Assembly: GCF_003121625.1 (NCBI RefSeq)
Contig: NZ_QDDJ01000002.1
Span: forward strand, 248,001 to 312,000
Reading direction: 5' to 3'
DNA: 64,000 nucleotides
Source of the DNA: Ornithinimicrobium cavernae
GTDB lineage: Bacteria > Actinomycetota > Actinomycetes > Actinomycetales > Dermatophilaceae
Part shown: positions 52,323-62,002 of the stretch, piece after piece
Layout: the number at the start of each line of letters is the position of its first letter
How positions within the stretch are numbered: the stretch's first letter is position 1
Made by a program: the position numbers and the translations under genes
Notes under the pieces: generated by a model
Told to the model about the DNA's origin: nothing
Databases searched by the model: none
Seen by the model: the letters and a program-made list of their open reading frames with translations, nothing else

Positions 52323-54214
52323 GACTTCTCCTCGTCGGCCGCGACCGCGGCACGTTCCGCGGCCTCCCTGGCGTAGGCGTTGACCAGGTCGCCGTACCCC
52401 TGGCAGCGCGCAGCCAGCTCCTCGTGGGTGCCCTGGTCGACCACCCGCCCCTGCTCGAGGTAGACGATGTGGTCGGCCAGCTGGATGGTCGCCATCCGGT
52501 AGGCGACGACCAGCACGGTCATGCCGTCGCTGGTCTCGCGCAGGCCACCGAGGATCGCCTGCTCGATCGCCGGGTCCACGGCGCTGGTCGCGTCGTCCAG
52601 CACCAGCAGCCGCGGCCTGCGGACGATGGCGCGCGCCAGGGCGATCCGCTGACGCTGACCACCGGAGAGATTGCCACCCCGCTCCCCGATGACCGAGTCG
52701 AGCGCGCCCGGCATAGCGCTGACGAAGCCGTCGGCACGGGCGGTGCGCAGTGCCTCCCACACCACCTCGTCCGGCAGGTCCTCACCCAGGGTGACGTTGT
52801 CGCGGACCGGGTCGTCGAACATGAAGGTCTGCTGGGCGACCAGCGTCCCCACCTCGGGGACCTCGCCCTTGCGGACGCTGCGCAGGTCGATCTCGTCCAT
52901 GGTCACCGTGCCCGAGTCGGGGTCCATGAGCCGCAGCACCAGGCTGGTCAGCGTCGACTTGCCGGACCCCGTCGGGCCGACGAGGGCGATCGTGCGACCC
53001 GCAGGCACCTCCAGGGTGACGTCGCGGATGGCCATCGCCCGCTGCGGTCCCACCGGCGCCGTGACCGGCTCGGCGGGGTGGTCGGCGCCCAGGACCGCGC
53101 GCTCGGCCGGCTCGGCGTAGGCATATGAGACCTGCTCTGCGCGGGCGCGGGCCGCCCCGTCACGGGGCAGCCGGCCCTCGCCGTAGTCCATCGACCCGCG
53201 TGCCTGCAGCACCGAGTCGACGCGCCGGTAGCCGACCAGCGACCGCGGGATCTCGGCCAGCACCCAACCGAGGGCGCGGACCGGGAAGGCGAGGATCGAG
53301 AAGAGGTAGGCGATCTCGACGACGTCAGCGGCCGTCAGGTCACCGGAGGCGACCCGGGCGGTGCCGACGGCGAGCACGGCCAGGGTCCCCAGCACCGGGA
53401 TCGCCTCGATCACCGGCTCGAAGACGCCGCGGGTGCGCCCCACCTGGATGAGGGAGTCGCGCAGGTCGTTCGTGACCGCGCCGAACCGGTCCGTCTCCTC
53501 CTGCTCGCGCCCCATCGCCTTGACCAGCATCCCGGCCTCGAACGACTCGTGCGCCACCTCCGCGACCTCGGCCCGCAGCTGCTGCGCCTTGGTGATGCGC
53601 GGGGACATGAACCGTTGGAAGACCATGTTGGCCGCGAACAGGCCGGGGAAGACCAGGAAGCCGATGAGGGCCAGGAACGGGTCCACGAGGACCATCTGGG
53701 TGCCGCCGATGAGCAGCATGACGATGACACCGATCGCCATGGGCAGTGGGTTGAAGATCTGCCAGGCCGCCTCGATGTCGGCGTGCGCGTTGGAGAGCAG
53801 CTGTCCCGAGGGGTGGGCGTGGTGCCAGCTCAGCGGGAGGCGGAGGTACTGGCGGGTGACCCGTCGCCGGTACAGCGCTTGCAGGTTGAAGCCGGCGATC
53901 GATGCGGCGACCCGCCGCACCACCACACCGGTCATGTTGACCAGGAGGACCGCGAACAGCACGAGGAAGATCATCCAGAGCCCGCCGCTGGTGACCTCCC
54001 CGCTCTGCACCGCGGGCGTCACCTCGGTCTCGACGACGTAGCCGATCGCCCAGGCCGTGGCGACGGTCGCGAGGGCCCAGAGCGCGGAACCGACCACGGC
54101 GATCGAGAAGATCTTCTTCTGCTGGCGGATGCCCGTCCAGATGACACGCAACCCCTGTCGCAGGATCGCCGGCGAGGGGCGGGGGCGTTCGACCGGTCGG
54201 GTCGCAGAGGTCAC
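52319..54214 (-). CDS. ABC exporter subunit (degenerate-site half of a heterodimer)
   Basis: Half-transporter of about 631 residues: six helices (first near FSIAVVGSALWALATVATAW) and an ATPase domain with Walker A GPTGSGKSTL, a canonical signature LSGGQRQR, but Walker B LLVLDDATSAVDP (Asp for the catalytic Glu) and VVAYRMAT where the switch His should be (Tyr). GTG 54214 is preceded by AAGGAG at about ten bases; ATG 54283 would add 23 residues. Coupled to the catalytic half by an ATGA overlap. Confidence 0.92.
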   Translation of the reverse strand: MTSATRPVERPRPSPAILRQGLRVIWTGIRQQKKIFSIAVVGSALWALATVATAWAIGYVVETEVTPAVQSGEVTSGGLWMIFLVLFAVLLVNMTGVVVRRVAASIAGFNLQALYRRRVTRQYLRLPLSWHHAHPSGQLLSNAHADIEAAWQIFNPLPMAIGVIVMLLIGGTQMVLVDPFLALIGFLVFPGLFAANMVFQRFMSPRITKAQQLRAEVAEVAHESFEAGMLVKAMGREQEETDRFGAVTNDLRDSLIQVGRTRGVFEPVIEAIPVLGTLAVLAVGTARVASGDLTAADVVEIAYLFSILAFPVRALGWVLAEIPRSLVGYRRVDSVLQARGSMDYGEGRLPRDGAARARAEQVSYAYAEPAERAVLGADHPAEPVTAPVGPQRAMAIRDVTLEVPAGRTIALVGPTGSGKSTLTSLVLRLMDPDSGTVTMDEIDLRSVRKGEVPEVGTLVAQQTFMFDDPVRDNVTLGEDLPDEVVWEALRTARADGFVSAMPGALDSVIGERGGNLSGGQRQRIALARAIVRRPRLLVLDDATSAVDPAIEQAILGGLRETSDGMTVLVVAYRMATIQLADHIVYLEQGRVVDQGTHEELAARCQGYGDLVNAYAREAAERAAVAADEEKS

Positions 54215-54334
54215 GTCGGACGGCTCCTTCGGCAGGCGGGAGGTGCGCCGAACGGACCCACCCGGCGGCGCACCCGCCATCATCGCACGACTGGTTGGTG
54301 GTTCCGAATCGGTTTTCGGTCGGCCACCCGGCTG

Positions 54335-54766
54335 TCAGGTGCTGTGGTGCTGCACGAGTGCCGCCAGTCGGGCGGCCTCGCGCCGGCCGAACTCGCCGTC
54401 GGCGCGCTGGATGCCCATGACCGCCAGGTCGTCGGTGTCCGAGAGCTCGAGCACCACCCAGGGGCTGCCCCCCGTGAAGGTGTTGACGCGCAGGATCTCG
54501 GCCCACTCCAGCTCGCGCCCGTAGACGAGGTTGACCACCCTGAGCCCCGCGGCCGTGGGGACGGCGCGCACCATGCCGAACCGCCAGAGACCGGCGGCCA
54601 CGAGCACGGCGAACAGACCGGTGAGGACCCGGTCGGGCAGACCCCAGCCACCCGGTGCCACGAGGGCCAGCCCACCGAACACCGCGAGCACCGCCAGCGC
54701 CGACAACCGCGCGACGAGAGCGCCGCGCCGGGGCCGGAACACGGCATACGGGTCCCTGTCGCTCAC
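54335..54766 (-). CDS. bacterial PH-domain membrane protein
   Basis: 143 residues: a short Arg-rich start, two hydrophobic segments (LSALAVLAVFGGLALVA, LTGLFAVLVAAGLWRF) and a small bacterial PH-like domain (AAGLRVVNLVYGRELEWAEI, WVVLELSD). Function unknown. GTG 54766 is preceded by TAGGCT at seven bases, the leaderless layout. It lies between ribM and the ABC exporter on the same strand. Confidence 0.78.
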   Translation of the reverse strand: MSDRDPYAVFRPRRGALVARLSALAVLAVFGGLALVAPGGWGLPDRVLTGLFAVLVAAGLWRFGMVRAVPTAAGLRVVNLVYGRELEWAEILRVNTFTGGSPWVVLELSDTDDLAVMGIQRADGEFGRREAARLAALVQHHST

Positions 54767-54773
54767 CTGGCCA

Positions 54774-54779
54774 AGCCTA
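54774..54779 (-). promoter_or_regulatory. candidate -10 of leaderless PH-domain gene mRNA
   Basis: TAGGCT within CCTAGG, seven bases before GTG 54766. Confidence 0.5.
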
Positions 54780-54819
54780 GGCCACCAGCCGACCCGGCCG
54801 GACGACCCGTCGACCGCCC

Positions 54820-55527
54820 CTAGACGGAACGGCTCGGCACCGGCGCGGCCACCGGCTCGGGGCGCTCCTCACGGGCGGCGCGCATCCAGACGAAGAACCC
54901 CCAGATGACGAGGGCGCCGTAGACCAGGAACATGACCGCCGACGGGTAGTAGCCGCCGTGCCACAGCAGCGGCACCCCGACAAGGTCGACCGCGATCCAC
55001 ACCAGCCAGAAGTCGGTCCAGCCGCGGGCCATCGCGTAGGTGGCCAGGATGGACCCGACGAAGATCCAGGCGTCGGTCCAGTAGTACCAGCGCGGGGCCT
55101 CCCACCCGACACCGACCTGGACGAAGACCCACTGGACCGCGACGATGCCGACGATCGCCGCCAACAGGTAGACCACGCGCTCGCGGGCGCTCGCCCAGCG
55201 CGGGGTGATGGCCGGCTCGCCGGCTGCCCGGGTCCTGCGGGACTGGTTCCACCGCCACCACCCGTAGACCGAGGTGATGATGAAGAAGACCTGCCGGGAG
55301 GCCTGACCGAGCAGGCTGTGCTCCTGGGGGGTGGAGAACCAGACGCCCATGAAGACGGTGAACAGGAGCACGTTGCCGAGGATGCCGACCGGCCACGCCC
55401 ACACGCGCCGGCGCAGCCCGGCGAACGCCGAGAGCAGCCCGAAGCCGTTGCCGATCACCTCGCGCCAGAGGATGTCGTGGCCCGCGACGGTGAGCGTCGC
55501 GCCGAAGAGGTCGTTCCAGATGTCCAC
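54820..55527 (-). CDS. ribM: riboflavin transporter RibM (PnuC family)
   Basis: PnuC-fold facilitator for vitamin uptake. The 235-residue protein has seven hydrophobic segments and the family features FFIITSVYGWWRWNQ, WFSTPQEHSLLGQASRQ and YYWTDAWIFVGSILATYAMA. Sequence alone would suggest nicotinamide riboside uptake, but an FMN riboswitch directly upstream points to the RibM/PnuX branch, known from Streptomyces and Corynebacterium as riboflavin transporters under FMN riboswitch control. GTG 55527 has GAAGGA upstream. No ribE/ribAB/ribH genes follow, so it stands alone. Confidence 0.9.
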   Translation of the reverse strand: MDIWNDLFGATLTVAGHDILWREVIGNGFGLLSAFAGLRRRVWAWPVGILGNVLLFTVFMGVWFSTPQEHSLLGQASRQVFFIITSVYGWWRWNQSRRTRAAGEPAITPRWASARERVVYLLAAIVGIVAVQWVFVQVGVGWEAPRWYYWTDAWIFVGSILATYAMARGWTDFWLVWIAVDLVGVPLLWHGGYYPSAVMFLVYGALVIWGFFVWMRAAREERPEPVAAPVPSRSV

Positions 55528-55555
55528 TGCTGTCCTTCGGGTCAGGACGGGAGGG

Positions 55556-55579
55556 CCCCGTCAGCCATTCGTGACGGGG
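55556..55579 (-). terminator. candidate attenuator hairpin of ribM leader
   Basis: CCCCGTC and GACGGGG pair across ten bases, between the FMN aptamer and the ribM start (28 bases before it). Either an intrinsic terminator without a U-run or a hairpin controlling ribosome access. Confidence 0.5.
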
Positions 55580-55680
55580 TGCAGTGGAGGAGTTCGTCGA
55601 GACCGTGGGCGGGTCGGGTGGGGCGGCTCCGGCCGGGATGGCCGGTGACCGGGCCCGCCGACAGGTGCCGGGTGCCTCGC

Positions 55681-55803
55681 GTGCTGCCTCCCATCCGGAC
55701 TTTCACCGTCGGTCCCGGAGTTTCACCAGGTCAGCCGGCCGCTGGCTGCGGCCGGGTCGCGGACTATCACCGCCGGTTCGGAATTACACCGACCCCGGAG
55801 CAC
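55681..55803 (-). promoter_or_regulatory. FMN riboswitch (RFN element)
   Basis: Read on the minus strand it shows the classic conserved blocks in order: GGTCGGTGTAATTCC, AACCGGCGGTGATAGTCCGC, TGACCTGGTGAAACTCCGG, then GGACCGACGGTGAAAGTCC and GGATGGGAG, closed by GTGCT/AGCAC. FMN binding normally lowers expression of the downstream gene, here ribM, about 150 bases on. Confidence 0.97.
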
Positions 55804-55875
55804 GTTCAATCGCGCCTATTCTGCCACAGGACCGCGGTCTCCTCCGGCCCCCGGGGTCGGGCAAGGGGGCCGAGG

Positions 55876-56535
55876 TCAGTGGGCGTGCTGCTGCGCCAGC
55901 GCCCGGAGGGTGGCGACCTGCTGACCGGCGTCGTCCGCGCCGAACACGGCCGAGCCCGCCACGAAGACGTCGGCCCCCGCCTCGACGCACTGCCCGATCG
56001 TGCGCTCGGACACCCCGCCGTCGACCTGGATCCAGATCTCACCGCCGTGCCGGCGCACCGCCTCCCGCACCTGCTGGACCTTCGGCATCTGGTCGGTCAT
56101 GAAGGACTGCCCGCCGAAGCCGGGTTCGACGGTCATCACCAGCACCATGTCGACCTCCGCCAGCAGGTCGGCATACGGCGCGAACGGCGTTCCGGGCTTC
56201 AGGGCGAACGCGGCCCGTGCCCCGGCTGCGCGGATCGCTCTCGCCGTCGCCACCGGGTCCTTCGCCGCCTCGATGTGGAAGGTCACCGACGAGCCGCCCG
56301 CCTCGGCGTACTGCGGTGCCCAGCGGTCCGGGTCCTCGATCATGAGGTGGCAGTCGAGTGGGACGGGGCTGACCGCCCGGAGCGCCTCGACCACCGGCAG
56401 GCCGATCGTGAGGTTGGGCACGAAGTGTCCGTCCATGACGTCGACGTGGGCCCAGTCGGCGTCGGAGATGCGGGCCAGCTCCGACTCGAGGTTGGCGAAG
56501 TCCGCGGACAGGATGCTGGGGCTGATCTGAAGCAC
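55876..56535 (-). CDS. rpe: ribulose-phosphate 3-epimerase
   Basis: Interconverts ribulose-5-phosphate and xylulose-5-phosphate. The 219-residue TIM barrel has [26 protein letters not shown] (metal-binding His/Asp), [19 protein letters not shown] and IQVDGGV. GTG 56535 is preceded by TAGGCT at six bases, the leaderless layout. It follows rsmB by 41 bases, the common actinobacterial fmt-rsmB-rpe order, after which many relatives have riboflavin synthesis genes. Confidence 0.97.
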   Translation of the reverse strand: MLQISPSILSADFANLESELARISDADWAHVDVMDGHFVPNLTIGLPVVEALRAVSPVPLDCHLMIEDPDRWAPQYAEAGGSSVTFHIEAAKDPVATARAIRAAGARAAFALKPGTPFAPYADLLAEVDMVLVMTVEPGFGGQSFMTDQMPKVQQVREAVRRHGGEIWIQVDGGVSERTIGQCVEAGADVFVAGSAVFGADDAGQQVATLRALAQQHAH

Positions 56536-56541
56536 GCGAGC

Positions 56542-56547
56542 AGCCTA
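56542..56547 (-). promoter_or_regulatory. candidate -10 of leaderless rpe mRNA
   Basis: TAGGCT, six bases before GTG 56535, within the 41-base gap after rsmB. Confidence 0.5.
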
Positions 56548-56576
56548 CCGGCGCGGTCACCCGGCCCGGTGTGTGG

Positions 56577-58175
56577 TCAGCCGACCCGGAGCAGCGCGAG
56601 GAACATCGCGTCCGTCCCGTGCACGTGCGGCCACAGCTGGGCCCACGGTCCGGGACCAGTGCGGGCGAGCGGCTCCCCGGCGCGGTCCCGCAGCAGCGGA
56701 CGGACGTCCTCGGCCTCCACGCCCGGGAACGCCTTGAGCACGTCCTTGACCACGAACTCGGTCTCCGCCAGGTGCGGGGAGCACGTCGAGTAGAGCACCA
56801 CTCCCCCGGGTCGGGTCGCACCGATCGCCGCGGCCAGCAGGTCCCGTTGCAACGGCCCGAGCTCTGCCAGGTCGCGCGGGGTCCGTCGCCAGCGTGCCTC
56901 GGGCCGGCGACGGAGCGCTCCCAGACCGGTGCACGGCGCGTCGACCAGGACGCGGTCAAAGTGCTCGGGATCGGTCTCACCCACCTCGCGGCCGTCCCCG
57001 ACGGTCACCTCGACCACCCCGGGATGGGTATGCCGGATGGCCGCCAGGGTGTTGCGGACCAGGTCGGCGCGGTGTGGCTGGAGCTCGTTGGCACGCAGCC
57101 TCGCCCCGCGCTGCGCGGCGAGGGCGGCGAGCAGGCCCGCCTTGCCGCCCGGACCGGCGCAGAGGTCGAGCCACTCCTCCTCCGCGTCCGACCGCGTGGG
57201 GTGGTCCACCGGAGCCGCGGCGAGGGCGAGGGCCAGCAGCTGGGAGCCCGCGTCCTGGACGGCCGCCCGCCCGGCGCGCACCGCGGCGAGGTCACCGGGG
57301 TCGCCACCCGGCATCGTCCAGGCGGTCGGCGCCGTGTCGTCGGGCACCGCCCCGGCCTCCTCCAGCTCCACCTCGGCCCCCAGACCCGGACGGGCCACGA
57401 GGGTCGGCGGGGCGGGCGTGTTGTGGGCGGTGAGCAGGTCGGCGAGGTCGCCGTCCACGGAGTCGGCGGTGCTGGCGCCGTGGCCGATGAGGGCCGCCCG
57501 CAGGGCCCGGATGACCCACGCGGGGTGGGAGTGCACGACCGCGAGCCGCTCCACGGTGTCCGTGGTCTGGCCTGCCACCCGGTCCAGCCACTCGTCGCGG
57601 GAGCGCTCGGAGACCCGGCGCAGGACCGCGTTGACGAAGCCTCCCGCCCCCGCACCGACGTGCTGCCGGGCGAGGGCCACGGTCGCGCTGACCGCGGCGT
57701 GGTCCGGCACCCGCATCGCGAGGAGCTGGTGGGCCCCCAGCCGCAGGATGTCCCGGACGGCCGGGTCGATGGCTCGTCCGGGCGGGTCGACCGCGGAGTC
57801 CACCACCGCGTCGTAGAGGCCCTGCATCCGCAGGGTGCCGTAGGTCAGCTCGGTCGCGAAGCCGGCGTCCCGCCCGTGCAACCGGGCCGCCCGGAGCACT
57901 CTGGGCAGCAGGAGGTTCGCATAGCCACCATCGGCCACGGCCCGCATGACCTCGAACGCGGCGTCCCGCGCGGGGTCACCCCGACGCGCCCGCTGTGCCG
58001 GTGCCTGCGCCGAGCGCTTCCGGGGACCGCTGCGTCGGTGGTCACCGCTCCTGCCGCCGCGGCCACCTGGTGTCCGGCCACCACCTCCGTGGGGGCTGCT
58101 GCCGCGGCGCCCGTCTCCACCGCTCCTGCGCCCACCGTCCTGACCCCCGCGCTCTGGGCCGTCGTGCTCAGCCAC
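56577..58175 (-). CDS. rsmB: 16S rRNA (cytosine-967-C5)-methyltransferase
   Basis: SAM-dependent methyltransferase of the RsmB/NOL1 family. The 532-residue protein has a Gly/Arg-rich leader (about 1-60), an NusB-like RNA-binding domain ([34 protein letters not shown]) and the methyltransferase domain: [26 protein letters not shown] with the first catalytic Cys and [10 protein letters not shown] with the second. I start at GTG 58175, which overlaps the fmt stop by eight bases; the upstream open frame is an Arg-rich shadow of fmt. Confidence 0.95.
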   Translation of the reverse strand: MAEHDGPERGGQDGGRRSGGDGRRGSSPHGGGGRTPGGRGGRSGDHRRSGPRKRSAQAPAQRARRGDPARDAAFEVMRAVADGGYANLLLPRVLRAARLHGRDAGFATELTYGTLRMQGLYDAVVDSAVDPPGRAIDPAVRDILRLGAHQLLAMRVPDHAAVSATVALARQHVGAGAGGFVNAVLRRVSERSRDEWLDRVAGQTTDTVERLAVVHSHPAWVIRALRAALIGHGASTADSVDGDLADLLTAHNTPAPPTLVARPGLGAEVELEEAGAVPDDTAPTAWTMPGGDPGDLAAVRAGRAAVQDAGSQLLALALAAAPVDHPTRSDAEEEWLDLCAGPGGKAGLLAALAAQRGARLRANELQPHRADLVRNTLAAIRHTHPGVVEVTVGDGREVGETDPEHFDRVLVDAPCTGLGALRRRPEARWRRTPRDLAELGPLQRDLLAAAIGATRPGGVVLYSTCSPHLAETEFVVKDVLKAFPGVEAEDVRPLLRDRAGEPLARTGPGPWAQLWPHVHGTDAMFLALLRVG

Positions 58176-59118
58176 CGAGGACCTCCGCTGTCTCGATCCG
58201 GACCCCGCGCGCCCAGTCGGCGGCGGGCATGGCCTTCTTGCCGTGGGGCTGCACGGTGCCCAGCTGCACCGGGCTGCTCCCCGTCCCGACCAGCACGGCG
58301 CGCCGCCCGACCCGCAGCTCTCCCGGCGCCAGGGCCGGGGGCGCGGCCGCCTCCGCCTCGCCCGCCTGCTCCCGCGCCAGTGGCTGCACCTTGAGCCGCT
58401 CGCCGCGGAACGTGGTCCACGCGCCGGGTGCGGGGGTGCACCCACGGATCTGGCGGTCCACGGCATACGCGGGACGGGACCAGTCGATCCGGGCCTCCTC
58501 GACCGTCAGCTTCGGAGCGTGGGAGACCCCCTCCTCCGGCTGCGCCACGGGCGTCAGGGCACCCTCCTCCAGCCCGTCGAGCGTGGCCACGAGGAGCCCC
58601 GCGCCGGCCTCGGCGAGCCGCTCGAGCAGGTCACCCGAGGTGTCACCGGGATGGATCGGCTCGGTCAGCGTGCCCAGGACGGGCCCGGTGTCCAGACCCT
58701 CCTCGAGCAGGAAGGTGCTCGCGCCCGTCATCTCGTCACCGGCCATCAGGGCGCGCTGCACCGGGGCAGCGCCCCGCCAGGCGGGCAGCAGCGAGAAGTG
58801 CAGGTTGACCCACCCGAGACGCGGGACCGACAGCACCTCCCGCGGGATGAGCGCGCCATAGGCCACGACCGGGCAGGCGTCAGGCGCCAGCTCGACCAGG
58901 CGTGCCCGGAAGCCCGGGTCGCGGGCCGACCCGGGCGTGAGCACCTCGATCCCCGCCTCCTCGGCGAGCTGCCGCACCGGGGACTGCACCAGCCCCCGGC
59001 CACGGCCGGCCCGCGCGTCGGGACGCGTCACCACGGCGACGACCTCGTGGCGAGAGGCGAGCAGAGCCCGCAGCGAGACCGCCGCCGGCTCGGGAGTTCC
59101 TGCAAAGACCAGCCGCAC
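58168..59118 (-). CDS. fmt: methionyl-tRNA formyltransferase
   Basis: Formylates initiator Met-tRNA. The 316-residue protein has [38 protein letters not shown] (the formyl-donor site with the conserved Asn/His), EEGLDTGPV and a C-terminal OB-like domain. The GTG start has AAGGAA about ten bases upstream. It lies 20 bases after the dipeptide-transporter ATPase gene; peptide deformylase, a frequent neighbour, is not present. Confidence 0.96.
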   Translation of the reverse strand: MRLVFAGTPEPAAVSLRALLASRHEVVAVVTRPDARAGRGRGLVQSPVRQLAEEAGIEVLTPGSARDPGFRARLVELAPDACPVVAYGALIPREVLSVPRLGWVNLHFSLLPAWRGAAPVQRALMAGDEMTGASTFLLEEGLDTGPVLGTLTEPIHPGDTSGDLLERLAEAGAGLLVATLDGLEEGALTPVAQPEEGVSHAPKLTVEEARIDWSRPAYAVDRQIRGCTPAPGAWTTFRGERLKVQPLAREQAGEAEAAAPPALAPGELRVGRRAVLVGTGSSPVQLGTVQPHGKKAMPAADWARGVRIETAEVLGG

Positions 59119-59138
59119 CTGACTACCCGTTCCTTCGG

Positions 59139-60908
59139 TCAGAGGTCCTTGGGCTCCTCCGTCTGGACAAACGTGCGGTGGAACTCACCGCCGCTCGCCC
59201 GGATCTCCGAGACCTCGTCACCCAGCTCGCGCAGGAGCGCGTGGCGCTGCTCACGGCGCTCGCGCTGCTCGCCGGGGTGCGGGACGGGCGCGGCCGCGAG
59301 CAGCCGCTGGGTGTACTCCTCCTGCGGGTTGGCGAGCACCTGCTCGCGCGGACCTGCCTCCACGACCTTGCCGTTCTGGAGCACGACCACCTGGTGGGCC
59401 AGCAGGTCGATGACCGCCAGGTCATGGCTGATGAACAGACAGGCGAACTTGTAGCGCGCCTGGAGGTCGCTGAAGATGTTGAGCACCTTGGCCTGCACCG
59501 ACACGTCCAGGGCCGACGTGGGCTCGTCAGCCACCAGCAGCTCGGGGTCCAGGGTCAGCGCCCGGGCGATGGAGATCCGCTGGCGCTGGCCACCCGAGAC
59601 CTCGTGCGGGTAGCGGTTGTAGACCTCACGGGGCAGCTCCACGGCATCCAGCAGCTCGTAGACCTTCTGCTCCTGCTCCTTGCGGTTGCCCACCTTGTGC
59701 ACGACCATCGGCTCGCTGATGCACTCGCCGATCGGCAGCCTCGGGTTCAGGGAGGCGGCCGGGTCCTGGAAGATCACGCCGATCCGCCGCCGGATCGCCT
59801 TGAGCTGCCTGCGCTTCATCCCGGTGATGTCCTGCCCGAGCAGCCGGAACGACCCGCCTGCCGCCGGGATCAGGCCCAGGGCGCACCGCCCGATGGTCGA
59901 CTTGCCCGAGCCGGACTCGCCGACCAGACCGACGATCTCACCCTGACGCACCTGGAAGCTCACGTCGTCCACGGCCCGGAACGGTGGCTTACCGAGTCGG
60001 TGGTACTCGATGACGAGGTTCTCCAGGTCGATCGCCAGCTCGGCGTCCCGGTCGATCGTGTCCTCGCTGATGTTGACGCCCATCTGCGCCCGGCCGGCCC
60101 CGAGGCGGGGCACCGAGGAGAGCAGCATCTTGGTGTACTCGTGCTGCGGGTTGAGCAGCACCTCGTCGGCCGTGCCCGTCTCGACGAGGTCCCCCTTGAA
60201 CATCACGGCCACCCGGTCGGCCATGTCCGCCACCACACCCATGTTGTGCGTGATGAGCAGGATGCCGGTGTTGAGCTTCTCCTTGAGCGAGCGGAGCAGG
60301 TCGAGGATGTCCGCCTGGACGGTGACGTCCAGCGCGGTCGTCGGCTCGTCCGCGATGATGACCTTGGGGTCGCAGCTGATCGCGATCGCGATCACGACAC
60401 GCTGTCGCTGGCCACCGGAGAGCTCGTGGGGATACTGCTTGATGCGCCGCGCGGGCTCGGGGATCCCGACCATGTCGAGCAGCTCGATCGCCCGGTCCAC
60501 GGCGCGCTTGCCCGAGGCGATGCCGTGCAGCTCGAGGGCCTCGGTCAGCTGGGTGCCGATGGTGAGCACGGGGTTGAGCGCGGTCATCGGCTCCTGGAAC
60601 ACCATCGCGATGTCGTTGCCGCGCAGCCGCCGCATCGCGCCCTCGGAGAGGGTCCGGATGCCGCGCCCGTTGACGGTGATCTCGCCACCCACCCGGGCGT
60701 TGCTGGGCAGCAGCCGCATCGCGGTCATCGACGTGACGGACTTGCCGGAGCCGGACTCACCGACCAGGGCGACGACCTCGCCGGGGTTGACGTGCAGCGA
60801 GACGCCCTTGACGGCGTGGACCGAGCCGAACTCGGTCGTGAACCGGACGTCGACATCGGAGAAGTCGAGCACGGCACCTGAGGTCTTGTCAGTGGTCACG
60901 GTCATCAC
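59139..60908 (-). CDS. dipeptide-type ABC transporter ATPase, DppD-DppF fusion
   Basis: Both ATPase subunits of an Opp/Dpp importer in one 589-residue chain. The first half has Walker [13 protein letters not shown], signature LSGGQRQR and Walker [14 protein letters not shown]; the second [20 protein letters not shown] and [13 protein letters not shown]. The oligopeptide-type C-terminal extension ([17 protein letters not shown]) ends the chain. Such fused ATPases are known in the family. Start is GTG 60908 or ATG 60905; both overlap the dppC stop. Confidence 0.94.
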   Translation of the reverse strand: MMTVTTDKTSGAVLDFSDVDVRFTTEFGSVHAVKGVSLHVNPGEVVALVGESGSGKSVTSMTAMRLLPSNARVGGEITVNGRGIRTLSEGAMRRLRGNDIAMVFQEPMTALNPVLTIGTQLTEALELHGIASGKRAVDRAIELLDMVGIPEPARRIKQYPHELSGGQRQRVVIAIAISCDPKVIIADEPTTALDVTVQADILDLLRSLKEKLNTGILLITHNMGVVADMADRVAVMFKGDLVETGTADEVLLNPQHEYTKMLLSSVPRLGAGRAQMGVNISEDTIDRDAELAIDLENLVIEYHRLGKPPFRAVDDVSFQVRQGEIVGLVGESGSGKSTIGRCALGLIPAAGGSFRLLGQDITGMKRRQLKAIRRRIGVIFQDPAASLNPRLPIGECISEPMVVHKVGNRKEQEQKVYELLDAVELPREVYNRYPHEVSGGQRQRISIARALTLDPELLVADEPTSALDVSVQAKVLNIFSDLQARYKFACLFISHDLAVIDLLAHQVVVLQNGKVVEAGPREQVLANPQEEYTQRLLAAAPVPHPGEQRERREQRHALLRELGDEVSEIRASGGEFHRTFVQTEEPKDL

Positions 60909-61948
60909 TCACTCCTGCTCTGGCGGGGGTCGAAGGCGTCACGGAGGCCGTCACCGAGGAAGTTCACGGACAGCGCGATACCCAGGATGATCAGGCCCGG
61001 CCACCAGAAGAGCCACGGCCGCACCGTGAAGCTGTTCTGGTAGGTCGAGATGAGCAGACCCAGCGAGGTGTCGGGGGGACGCACACCGAAGCCCAGGAAG
61101 CTCAGCGCGCTCTCCAGCAGGATGACCGAGGCGATCGTCAGCGTCGCGCTCACGATGATGGTGCCCATGGTGTTGGGCAGGATGTGCTTGAAGATGATCC
61201 GCCAGGGTGAGGTCCCGACGGCTTCTGCTGCCGTGACGAACTCACGCTCACGCAGGGAGAGGACCTCACCGCGCACCAGCCGGGCCAGTCCGGTCCAGGA
61301 CACCAGGCTGAGCATGATCGCCAGCGGCCAGATGCCTCCACCGCTGCGCTGCCCCAGCACCGCGGCCAGCACCAGCAGCGGGATGACGATGAACAGGTCT
61401 GTGACCCGCATCAGGACGGACTCGACCCACCCGCGGAAGTAGCCGGCGATGGCACCGATGGCGGTGCCGAGGATCGTGGTCAGGATGCCCACGGTGAACG
61501 CGATCGTCAGTGACCGCTGCGTCCCGCGCATGGTGAGGGCGAAGTAGTCCTTGCCCGCGTCCTCCTGACCGAACGGCTGCTCACCCCAGGCCGGTGGGAA
61601 GAACCCGAGGCTCGGCCGCCCGCCGTTCTCGACGAACGATGCCTCCCAGTAGTTCTTGGGCCACCATCCCGGGATCGGGCCCCAGCCGATCGAGGTGATC
61701 GCCATGATGGTGATGAACAGCAGGAACGCGAGGGAGATCATGGCCCCCTTGTGCCGGAAGAAGCGACGCCGGATCAGCTCGCCCTGGGAGTAGGACTTCT
61801 GCGACAGGTCGATCTGCTTCTCCACCGACAGCTCGTCGGTGGTGACGAACTCGCGGTGCTGGGGTGCACCGGGGTCGTGCTGCTCCGGGATCGGGGAGAG
61901 GTGCTCCCGGCCGCTCCCGGGGAGCTCGGGCTTGTCGTTGTCACTCAT
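60905..61948 (-). CDS. dipeptide-type ABC transporter permease DppC
   Basis: Membrane subunit; 347 residues. A long hydrophilic N-terminus (about 65 residues, ending GELIRRRFFRHKGAM) precedes six helices. The EAA loop EFVTAAEAVGTSPWRIIFKHILPN, which contacts the ATPase, and ILLESALSFLGFGVRPPDTS are typical of DppC/OppC. A periplasmic loop after helix 1 (WEASFVENGGRPSLGFFPP) is longer than usual. Confidence 0.94.
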   Translation of the reverse strand: MSDNDKPELPGSGREHLSPIPEQHDPGAPQHREFVTTDELSVEKQIDLSQKSYSQGELIRRRFFRHKGAMISLAFLLFITIMAITSIGWGPIPGWWPKNYWEASFVENGGRPSLGFFPPAWGEQPFGQEDAGKDYFALTMRGTQRSLTIAFTVGILTTILGTAIGAIAGYFRGWVESVLMRVTDLFIVIPLLVLAAVLGQRSGGGIWPLAIMLSLVSWTGLARLVRGEVLSLREREFVTAAEAVGTSPWRIIFKHILPNTMGTIIVSATLTIASVILLESALSFLGFGVRPPDTSLGLLISTYQNSFTVRPWLFWWPGLIILGIALSVNFLGDGLRDAFDPRQSRSE

Positions 61949-62002
61949 GGCGTCCTCCGGGTGGAGTCGAGGTGGATCGGCTGCATACGGTCATCCACCA
62001 GC

